From contig JANAVB010016207.1 of NCBI GenBank assembly GCA_029216955.1, forward strand, positions 1 through 64,000: a stretch of 64,000 bases of DNA, given 5' to 3'. Of this stretch, positions 55,736 through 64,000 are shown piece after piece. The position numbers were made by a program, and so were the translations under genes. Source of the DNA: Iris pallida (lineage: Eukaryota > Streptophyta > Magnoliopsida > Asparagales > Iridaceae). Under the pieces are notes generated by a model, which was not told where the DNA came from, made no database searches, and worked only from the letters and a program-made list of their open reading frames with translations. Positions within the stretch are counted from its first letter, which is position 1; each line of letters begins with the position of its first letter.

Positions 55736-55747
55736 TGGTATCAAAGC
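55736..55747 (+). other. Primer binding site of F (initiator tRNA-Met type)
   Basis: TGGTATCAAAGC, two bases after the LTR; differs by one base from the usual plant site TGGTATCAGAGC. Confidence 0.88.
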
Positions 55748-55782
55748 GGGTTTCTCTCGACGGAATTAACGCTCCTTGAGAT

Positions 55783-57630
55783 ATGACATCCCTATTTCTA
55801 AGCAACGGTGAAGGTCAGTCAACCAATAGGCCACCTTTATTTGATGGCACAAATTACACATACTGGAAGACACGGATGAGCTTTTTCTTCAAGTCACTTG
55901 ATTTCGATTTATGGTCGATTGTCGTCAATGGTTATAAGAAACCTCTACCTATTACGATAGATGGTGTTCTAGTTGACAAACCATTTGAAAGATACACCGA
56001 CAATGAAAAGAAACAAGCTAGTCTTGATGCAAAAGCCATCAATGCTTTATTCTGTGCTATTGATAAAACTGAGTTCAATAGAGTCTCTACATGTGCCACG
56101 TCCAACGAGGTTTGAAAACTTTTTGAGGTTACTCATGAAGGTACTTCATAAGTGAAGGAATCCAAAATCTTACGACTTACACAAGAATATGAGACATTCA
56201 AAATGAAGCATAATGAGACTATTACTGCTATGTATACTAGATTTTTAGATATTGTTAATCCTCTAGCTTCCCTTGGCAAAGATTACAACGATCTTGAAAA
56301 GATCCGGAAGATTCTTCGTGGACTACCAAAAAGCTGGAATCCAAAAGCAACGACCATTATAGAAGGAAATGATCTCTCGACAATGAGTCTTGAAACCCTG
56401 ACTGGAAAGCTTATGACACATGAGTTGGACCTTCAGGATTTTGAAGATCAACATCCGAAAGAGAAGACAATAACATTCAAGGAAAATCATAAAACAATCT
56501 CTAACGATGAGAGTGAATCAGATGATTCGGACAATGAGCAAATGGCCCTGTTAACAAGGAACTTCAGAAGATTCCTCAGACACGAGAAGTCAAACAAGAA
56601 GAGGAAGGACTTCAAACATGATGAAGAAACGATCTGTTTTAGCTGCAAAAGAACAGGTCACATAAAGAAGGATTGCCCTGTTATAAGAAAAGGAAGCAGA
56701 CACGAGCAAACAAGCAGATATGATTAGACAAGCAAGAGAAGACCAACAACCAAAAACTATGTAAATACTAGTATCTGGTGCGAAAGCGAGGCTAGTGACT
56801 CTGAAGAAGATGACAACTCTCGAAACTCAACAAACCTATGCTTCATGGCTACAGATGCTAAGGTAATAACTAACCCTCTATATGAAGAATTTACTTTTGA
56901 TGAATTATGTGAGGCTTTCTCTGATCTATTGGCCAATCAGAAGAAAATGATAGACATGTACAAAAATGCTAAGAAAGAGCTAAAATTTGTACAGTCTGAA
57001 TTTTCAAAGCAATCTAGGATTTTAGAAGATATTAAAGATTCTTCTATTGACACAAATGAGATTACTTCTTTAAGGCAAAGTCTGCATGATTCTCTTGAAA
57101 AGCTTGAAAAATCAAATCAAGATAATGTAAAACTTAACGATCTCTATGAACTGGAGAAGAAGAAGTATAACATTGCTATTCAAAGAGTAGATGCACTCAC
57201 GGCCAAATTAAATGAAGCCAATGACAACTCTAAAAAGTTAGAGATAAAATTGGGCAAACAAGTCACTAGACCAACTGCTCAGATAAACGCTAGTCAGAAG
57301 GCTAAACACAAACACCACACTAACAACACGAATGGTAATATTAGAAATCATGCTTATATATACACGTTTCCACAACATAAGTACACACACCTTTTCAAAA
57401 ACTCAAAATCATGTTTTTCAAACAAAACCTAGCACTAACACTTTTGCTACATGTCATTATTGTGGATTAAAAGGACATGTGTCACCAGAGTGTAAGATTA
57501 GAAAGCTAGTATATATGAATGTGTATAAATGGGTTCCAAAAGCTAACACATCAGGACCCTCAAGAAAGTGGGTACCAAAAGTTACATCTTCAACCTGTGT
57601 TGTAGGTGGACCTTCCTTCTCCCACTAAAA
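55783..57630 (+). pseudogene. gag: Element F Gag (SIRE-like) with two zinc knuckles, broken
   Basis: Starts MTSLFLSNGEGQST, then RPPLFDGTNYTYWKTRMSFF, the copia Gag start. In-frame stops: TGA 56113 (Trp expected), TAA 56149 (Gln expected), TAG 56725. First zinc knuckle CFSCKRTGHIKKDC (near 56635-56676). A long Lys/Glu-rich segment at about 56845-57290 (ELEKKKYNIAIQRVDALTAK) is a likely coiled coil. After a frameshift near 57400 comes a second knuckle CHYCGLKGHVSPEC (near 57459-57500), then KWVPK twice. Gag with a long coiled extension and a second knuckle is typical of the SIRE/Maximus lineage. The protease follows immediately. Confidence 0.85.
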
Positions 57631-58728
57631 GCAAGTAGATACTCGATAGTGGTTGCTCTAGGCATATGACAGGTGACGATAAAATTGTTTGCAACTCCAT
57701 CAATGAAGAAAGAAGGCTATGTCTCCTTTGGAAACAATCTTAAAGGTAATACCATTGGCATTGGTGACATAGGTATCTCTCCCTCTCATATTATTAAAAA
57801 TGTTTGCTTAGTAACAGAATTGAAACATAACTTGTTGAGTATCAGTCAATTAGCTGATCATGGTTATGGAATAAATTTTGTTAAAAATAAATATTTAATC
57901 TATGATAAAACCTCTGGAATAATTTTCTATGAGGGAATAAGAGAGGACAACATATATGTTTTATATTTGTCAGAAAAGACTAACAATAAAAGAAAGTATC
58001 TATTTACAATACAAGACGAAAGCTGGATTTAGCATATGCATCTTGGTCATGCAAATATGGACGCGGTTGTAAGGTTGTCCACCAAGAAACTGGTAAGAGG
58101 CTTACATGAAATAAGTTTCAAGAAAGATATGATCTGTGCTAATTTTGAGAAGAATAAGGCATCTAGATCATCTTTCAAATCAATAAATGCTGTAAGTACC
58201 TCTAGACCCCTGCAATTAATTTATATGGACTTGTTTAGACCAAGTAGAGCTGCCAGTCTTGGCGGAAAACTTTATGCTTACGTGATAGTCGATGACTATT
58301 CACGATATACTTGGATTTATTTTCTTGCAAATAAGAATGAGGCCTTTTCCGAGTTTGTATCTTTCTGTAAGAAGGTACAAAACGAAAAAGGATTCATGAT
58401 TACTCGTGTTCGAAGTGATCATGAAGGAGAATTCGATAACCATGAATTCAAGTCTTACTGTAATTCAAATAGATTATTTCATGAATTCTCTTGCCCCAGA
58501 ACTCTTCAGCAGAATAGAGTTATAGAAAGGAAGAACAGAACTCTCGGTGATATGGCCAGAGTTATTCTTAATCAGTACAATCTTCCTAAATACTTTTGGA
58601 TAGAAGCTGTCTATACAGTATGCCATGTATTGAATAGAGTTCTTATTAGACCTATATCTAAAAAGACTCCTTATGAATTATGGTTTAATAAAACTCCTAA
58701 TATCAGCTATTTCAAGGTCTTTGGATGA
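57631..58728 (+). pseudogene. pol: Element F protease and integrase, broken
   Basis: Protease active site ILDSGCSRHMTGDDKI near 57637-57684, then a frameshift. From 57700 one frame: MKKEGYVSFGNNLKGNTIG, ELKHNLLSISQLADHGYG, stop at 58030 (Trp expected), HMHLGHANMDAVVRL and the finger end CANFEKNKASRSSF, where the second Cys is Phe. Integrase core: IYMDLFRPSRAASLGG (Asp), VRSDHEGEFDNHEFK (Asp), QQNRVIERKNRTL (Glu; Gly expected for the Arg), and YFKVFG followed by TGA at 58726. All three catalytic residues remain but the zinc finger is damaged. Confidence 0.87.
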
Positions 58729-60653
58729 AGATATTATATTCTAAATACAAAAGACAACTTGGGAAAATTTGATGAAAAAGATGATGAAGGAATTTTCTTG
58801 GGATATGCGACAAAAAGCAAAGGATACAGAATATTCAATAGGAAATCACTTATTATTGAAGAATCAATTAATTTCAAGTTCGATGAGCTAAATGTCAAAA
58901 GACAATACGACAGTGACAATGAAGAAGAAACTCCCACAACAGAAGAAACTCCTACAACAGAAGATACTTCCATGTCTTATCTGGAAAGTCTGCCAAAACG
59001 TATGCGATTTACACCAGACCATCCCGAAGACCTGGTAATCGGTGATGTGTCAAAAGGCGTAAGCACTCTTTCCAGCTCAAGACAATTGGGAATAACAAAT
59101 GTTGCATTTATTTCCAAAATTGAACCTAAGAATGTTTTAGAAGCTTTTTCTGATAAATTTTGGATTTCTGCTATGCAAGAGGAACTTAACCAATTTGAAC
59201 GGAATCAAGTTTGTGAACTTGTTCCCAGACCCATTGATCATCCGATCATTGGTACTAAGTGGTTGTTCCAAAATAAGTTAGATGAAAATGGCTCAGTCAC
59301 ACGCAACAAAGCACGTCTAGTAGCTCAAGACTATAATCAAGAAGAAGGCATTGACTATGATGAGACATATGCTCCAGTTGCTAGATTAGAGTCCATTCGT
59401 ATGCTTTGTGCTTTTGTAAGTTTTTATGGTTTCAAACTTTTTCAAATGGATGTTAAAAGTGCCTTTTTAAATGGTTTTATAAAAGAAGAAGTTTTCGTAA
59501 AACAACCTCAAAGCTTTAAAGATTTCAAATTTCATGATCACGTATTCAAGCTTCGTAAAGCTCTCTACGGTCTCAAACAAGCACCCCGTGTATGGTATGA
59601 GCGTCTTAGTTCTTTCCTACTTGAACACGGTTTTTCAAAAGGGAAGGTTGATTCAACTTTGTTTATAAAATCTTTGGACAAAAATGTTTTACTAGTGCAG
59701 ATATATGTAGATGATATAATTTTTGGAGCTACTGATGAGATGCTATATAACGAGTTTGCTAAGTGTATGCAGAGTGAATTCGAAATGAGCAAGATGGGAG
59801 AATTAACATTCTTTATTGGACTGCAAATTAAGCAGAGTTCACAAGGGATTTTTTTATTAGTCAAGCCAAATATACAAAAGATTTGCTAAAGAAATTTGAT
59901 ATGGAAAATGTCAAACCTATTGGCACTCTAATGGCAATGTCTACAAAGCTTGATATAGATAAAAGCGGTCCACCAGCCGACATGCGTAAGTACAGAGGTA
60001 TGATTGGTAGTTTACTATACTTAACTGCTAGTCGTCTAGACATTATGTTTGTAGTATGCTTATATGCTAGATATCAGGCTTGTCCTAAAGAGTCATATGT
60101 AAGTACTGTTAAGCATATCTTACGATACTTAAAGGAACTTTGATAATCGGTCTTTGGTATCCTAAAACTGATTCGTTTGACCTGATAGGTTACTCGGATG
60201 CTGATTTTACTGGATGCAAAGGTCGATCATAAAAGTACCAGCGATACATGTTATTTTTTAGGAAAGTCATTAGTCTCCTGGGTTTTTAAGAAACAAAATT
60301 CAGTTACATTATCAACTACTGAAGCTGAGTATATAGCTGCAGGACGTTGTTATGCACAAATTTTATGGATAAAACAAACTCTGGAAGACTTTCAATTATC
60401 CTTTCATCATATTCCCATTTACTATGATAACACTAGCTCTATTAATCTCACTAAGAATCCCATATGTCATTCACCCACTAAACATATAGAAATTAGACAT
60501 CACTTTTTGAGGGACCATGTTTTGCAAGGTGATATTGTTTTAGAATTGTTGATACTGAACATCAACTAGCTGACATCTTCACAAAGCCTTTGGCTGAAGA
60601 TTGTTTTAACTTTATACGAAGAGAATTAGGAATTCTGGATGTTGAGGTAATAT
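58729..60653 (+). pseudogene. pol: Element F reverse transcriptase and RNase H, frameshifted
   Basis: After the integrase stop the frame is open 58759-59889: FLGYATKSKGYRIFN, a threonine-rich ETPTTEETPTTED spacer, SAMQEELNQFERNQVCELV, NKARLVAQDYNQEEGIDYDE, FQMDVKSAFLNGFI, ALYGLKQAPRVWYERL and active site YVDD at 59704-59715. A shift near 59860 is followed by PIGTLMAMSTKLDIDK, SLLYLTASRLDIMF, and RNase H pieces GYSDADFTG, SVTLSTTEAEYIAAGRC, HIEIRHHFLRD and QLADIFTKPLAED, in shifting frames. Stop near 60651. The catalytic YVDD is intact, unlike in E. Confidence 0.9.
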
Positions 60654-61241
60654 AATATAATATTATTATTTAATGCACATGAATTTGCTAAATTAATTTT
60701 GGTTATAAGCCGAAAGGGCCCTTCTTTCACACAGGTGTAAATAACCTGAAGCAACACGGTGCACTAATCTTCGGACTACCGGCAGCTGGGATCCGGCCCC
60801 TACAGCTAACCCAAAGTATTTATGGCAATTTATGGGTAATTAATTAATTAATAAAAATTAAATTATTTTTTTAACACAATTAATTCTAATTTAATTTTTT
60901 GTATTTATGTTAAAAACTATCACACTGTTTCCAACAACTGCCTTGAAACCCTAGAGATCGAACTCTGTCAGAGTTCTGGCCGAACTCGAACCGAACTCAG
61001 TTTGGAGAAATTTCAAACAGAAGCTGTACAACCGAGCCCCCTTCTATTTAATCCTTTTTTATCATTTACTTCTTCATCACTGCAGCATCAAACCTACCGA
61101 AAACCCTAACCTCCTTGTTCTCCCTCATCCAAGCTCTTCAATCTCTCAAACTTCGAATTTGGAGCTCTCTCGAGGTTTTCTTCCACTATCTACCATCAAT
61201 TTCGGTAGATCTCTCTCCTTTCTCTCCGTACGTATTTTCAT
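60654..61241 (+). other. Noncoding spacer between pol and downstream ORF of F
   Basis: AT-rich, with a conserved-looking CGGCAGCTGGGATCCGGCCC patch near 60780. A possible TATA-poor leader with ATTTGGAGCTCTCTCGAGG near 61155 precedes the ORF. Nothing coding. Confidence 0.5.
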
Positions 61242-62460
61242 ATGGCTCCCAAACAACCTATTTCTTCTCAAAAGAAGAGGAAAGTTGATGAAGGTTCGTC
61301 CTCAACTCCTCATGAGGCAGTCTCATTTCTCTTTACCCTCCTTCGAGACCCGACAGAGATTTCTTTGATGAATTTATTTTTGTGTCCCAAGAAGCTTCAG
61401 ACTTTTGGTTCACGAACTTTCATATAAGAAAAATCTGTCCGGGCGCTCCTATCAACTTCACGTTATTTCCTGATCACTCTAGTGTATTCATATACCATCA
61501 TTTGTTAGAGTTAGTTCAATCAACCTCCCGTTTATACCAATGCCATTCGTATGTTCTATTATAATTTCTCGGTCACAAAGGGCACGGTGAAATCAAAAGT
61601 TGGTGGAGTCGACAACGAGTTTGATGCCGATGATTTAGCGATCATTCTTCACGTACCCAACGAAGGGGGAGCACTTATCGAAATCACCTCTGTTGAGTTT
61701 CCCGAGGGGACAACTTTTGATTCCTTTCCGTGATTCGCTCTGTGAACCGAATCCTCGACCCCATAGCACTATTCGCCCTAGACATATGAATAACTACTTC
61801 TATGATCTCCATCACATGGTGTTCTCCACTATCCTTCCTAAGAACACTGCCACGGATATGATTTCCTACCTGGAACTCTCAGCGACTTATCATCTTCACT
61901 TTCATGTTTCTTTTAGTTTTCCCAAGACTATCATCTCCGCTATGGAACATTATCGCAAGACTTCCTCGCAACGCCTTCTATACACGATATATCTCCCTAT
62001 CAATTTTTAGTATTTTGAGGTCAGTCTTGACTGTACTGAGGATGCTGCTCCTGTCTATCTTCATGAGCATCGTCGTCCAGCTCAGCCTGCACAGGTTCTA
62101 CCTCCTGTAGTCACTCCCACTTCTATTGATTTTCAGGCTACACATCCTCCTGCCAGTGTTACTCTTGAGTCCCTTCAGACTTTCATGCTGGATCAGTTCC
62201 GAGCTATGGATTTCTGTACTACCCTTCAACTCCAGGCCATCACGAATACGGTTTATGATTTGTCGTATAGCCTTGCTCACAACCCTAGAGGCCCCATTCC
62301 TATGGTTCGTGATCCGACCCGGCTTGGCTATCGCATTGATGATCGTGAGGCGTAGCGTTACTTTAACCCTGTGACTGCTCGATATGACCCCAACTTATCT
62401 ACTGAGACCGGTCCTTCTGGTACTGCTGGTGCTTCTGATGATGATGAGGATGATAGTTGA
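61242..62460 (+). pseudogene. Element F downstream ORF (putative plant transposon protein domain), frameshifted
   Basis: Starts MAPKQPISSQKKRKVDEGSS, with a basic KKRKV stretch that could be a nuclear localisation signal. Conserved pieces in changing frames: SQEASDFWFTNFHIRKICPG, MFYYNFSVTKGTVKSKVGG followed by EFDADDLAIILHVPNEGG, SYLELSATYHLHFH and NPRGPIPMVRDPTRLGYRI, ending in an Asp-rich DDDEDDS. The middle resembles the 'putative plant transposon protein' domain that many plant retroelements carry. A homologous start is found in E (33117-33311) and the end in F0. SIRE elements have an extra ORF at this place, sometimes called env-like; I see no membrane segment. Function unknown. Confidence 0.72.
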
Positions 62461-62622
62461 GGATTTGTTATTCCTCGTGATAGTTCAGTGACTTTGTTAT
62501 GTTTTGACTTAATTTTAGTTGGCATATATTAGTGATAATGGCTTCTTTTAAGCATTATCAGTTATGACTTTTTCAGTTTTTGTGTGTGTGATGCATGCAA
62601 CTTTTTTTCTTCAGTTCATGCT
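62461..62622 (+). mobile_element. Element F, 3' noncoding region up to the H insertion
   Basis: Matches 54148-54311 of F0. The match ends at GCTAG (62618-62622), where H begins. The rest of F should lie beyond the window, after H. Confidence 0.78.
62618..62622. repeat. Presumed target duplication of H, left copy (GCTAG)
   Basis: The last five bases of F before H's LTR. The other copy would be outside the window. Confidence 0.5.
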
Positions 62623-63561
62623 AGTGTTTGCAAAAACAAAAAAAAGTTTATTCCAAACTTATAAAAGAATAGTACAAAGTACAATGAATTCTGGGGAAGT
62701 ACAACTATAGGAATATGATCAGAAGACGATCACTTTATCCCTTGGACTATGTGAACTTGAAGACTAGAGCCTCTGGAGAATGCAGCAGCAATTTTGTAAG
62801 AGTTCTTGATCTCTGTGCGTGATCCTTTCACAATGATTTGAAACTCTATTTATAGAGTTCAGGAAATAACTATTTTAGCAGTTACTCTGATGTGCACGAG
62901 GCTGGGTTGTGCCACATTGGGTTGTGCCAACCTCCTATTGTGCCAACTTTCATTCAGTTATCAGCCGTATACTAACTGTATTTAAACGCATGGCATAATA
63001 TGATTGAGATGCACGTGGTCGTGTACAGGAAAGTAGACACGTCTTGAGAGATTAGTGGCATGTGCGCCACATCATCCTGCTTTGGAAATAAAAATTGTCT
63101 CAATTTTATCAGGTTGCGCGAGCTTCAGTCAACAAGTTGAATTGCGCATGATTAGACTGCGCCTAGACATATGGCAGCTTTTGAGAAGAAGTCGTTCGGA
63201 TTGCGCCTAGGCGCAACTAAGAAACTTGTCTGGATTGCGCATAGGCGCAACTCATATGATGTGCAGGACAGCTGTCAGTCCAACCTCCTCGAGCGGCATA
63301 ATTCAAAGGATTCAAAGAGATTTTCCTCGTTCACTGTGTTTGTCAGTTGTTAGTGCTGTCAGCTAATGATAGCCATTAAGCGTCAGATGCCACGTAGGCT
63401 TTGGCGCAATATAATTGAGCACAATCTAATATCAGGCGCAATCTGATCCTTAGTCCAGTTTGGTCTCTAGGCTTCAAAATAGTGGCGCAGCATGATTTTT
63501 GGGGCGCAACTTGATCACTGAGTAGTAGATACATGGCACAACTTGATTTTTAGGCTCTACA
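62623..63561 (-). repeat. 3' LTR of element H, a minus-strand relative of D
   Basis: On the minus strand it runs TGTAGAGCC to GCAAACA, as D's LTR runs TGTAGGAGC to GAAACA. TATA box CTATAAATAG on the minus strand at 62855-62846. It is rich in GGCGCAA/TTGCGCC motifs from about 63115 to 63520, including the perfect 16-bp palindrome TTGCGCCTAGGCGCAA at 63201-63216. Polypurine tract GAAGGGAGTCT lies outside it at 63562-63572. No gene. Confidence 0.82.
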
Positions 63562-63823
63562 AGACTCCCTTCAAAGTTTTTAAAACTTAAAACATTTCAA
63601 AGTTTTAAAATACTTTGAATTTATAAAAGTTTTGACTGAGTCAAGTTGCGCCAGTCAACACCCGGTCATCTCAATTAAATAAATTTCTCGAAAAACACTC
63701 AATCTTCTCTTCGTCTTTCCGAGTTTCATTGATGACTTTCAGTTTCCCATGAGGAATATGAAGAGTCAATTTTATGATATATATGTAGGGGTTGATCTTT
63801 GTACTTTATTCTTCATAATTTCG
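63562..63823 (-). mobile_element. Element H internal region next to the 3' LTR
   Basis: Begins with the minus-strand polypurine tract. The CATGAGGAATATGAAGAGTC segment near 63750 matches D's sequence upstream of antisense ORF 3. A TATA box for the plus-strand gene is at 63776-63785. Confidence 0.75.
63776..63785 (+). promoter_or_regulatory. TATA box of H's antisense gene
   Basis: GATATATATG on the plus strand, about 40 nt before the ATG at 63824, as in D. Confidence 0.6.
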
Positions 63824-64000
63824 ATGGCATCTAAAAAGAAGGAGATGGAGACCAATGCTGTCACTGAAATCGGGTTTCCTGAAGCGAAACCCGACGTCAC
63901 GCCATCGACTTATTTGTTAGAGGCTGACCCGGCATTGAGGGCGATGAACTTTCTAGACTGCTTCGGGTTAAACCCAACTGTCTTTAATCGCTCGAGTGGT
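63824..64000 (+). CDS. Antisense gene of element H, N-terminal part (runs off window)
   Basis: ATG at 63824; open for 59 codons to the window end. The start is MASKKKEMETNAVTE, and residues 41-59, MNFLDCFGLNPTVFNRSSG, align with NFIECFGLTPAIFARINGG of D's antisense ORF 3. Relative to H (minus strand) it is antisense and next to the 3' LTR, exactly as in D. The insert TEIGFPEAKPDVTPSTYLL has no counterpart in D. No known domain recognised. Confidence 0.75.
   Translation, partial: MASKKKEMETNAVTEIGFPEAKPDVTPSTYLLEADPALRAMNFLDCFGLNPTVFNRSSG

Noticed and set aside
63115..63520. E2F binding sites (GGCGC-containing) in H's LTR
   Set aside because: The motif GGCGCAA lacks the T-rich flank of a standard E2F site in most copies; kept only as an unexplained repeat.
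1..64000. A host gene or plant defence cluster among the elements
   Set aside because: Every coding segment longer than about 120 codons could be assigned to a retroelement domain, to the elements' extra ORFs, or to LTR noise.

Overview
This window is plant nuclear DNA made of nested LTR retrotransposons. I found no host protein gene, rRNA, tRNA gene or CRISPR array. The elements are plant lineages: Ty3/gypsy chromoviruses with a C-terminal chromodomain (Tekay/Del-like), a large Ty3 Tat/Ogre-like element with a second RNase H and antisense genes, and Ty1/copia SIRE-like elements with an extra ORF after pol. A flowering plant is certain in practice. The species cannot be read from the sequence.

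Left block (1-31115). Element A is an outer chromovirus cut open twice. Its 5' LTR (left end outside the window) ends at 1255. Chromovirus B (1333-12479, target duplication ATTAC) sits in its leader just after the primer binding site. A's gag, protease and the start of its RT follow at 12480-14789. Chromovirus C (14790-25232, duplication AGTAT) splits the RT. The rest of A's pol resumes at 25233 in the same motif and A's 3' LTR runs 27784-31115. All three, and remnant G, carry a primer site matching the 3' end of plant tRNA-Ile.

Middle block (31116-50940). A left-truncated LTR (I, 31116-33116) abuts a minus-strand SIRE-like element E. E is split by element D (33665-47770, duplication ATTAA), a 14.1 kb Tat/Ogre-like element. 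D has one long gag-pol frame broken by stops and frameshifts, then three antisense gene units between pol and the 3' LTR, each with its own TATA box. One of them has a phase-consistent intron filled with tandem repeats. A TTTTACGC motif recurs in D's LTRs, its first ORF and that intron.

Right block (50941-64000). G is a coding-free remnant chromovirus with primer site and polypurine tract. After it comes the tail of a SIRE-like element (F0), one LTR, and a full SIRE-like body F (gag-pol plus downstream ORF), so F0 and F share one LTR. F is interrupted at 62622 by H, a minus-strand relative of D. H's 3' LTR and the start of its antisense gene end the window.

Almost every coding region is broken, mostly by stops of the kind cytosine deamination produces (CAG to TAG, CGA to TGA, TGG to TAG or TGA), as expected of old silenced elements. 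C is the least damaged chromovirus. Element letters A to I are labels used only here.
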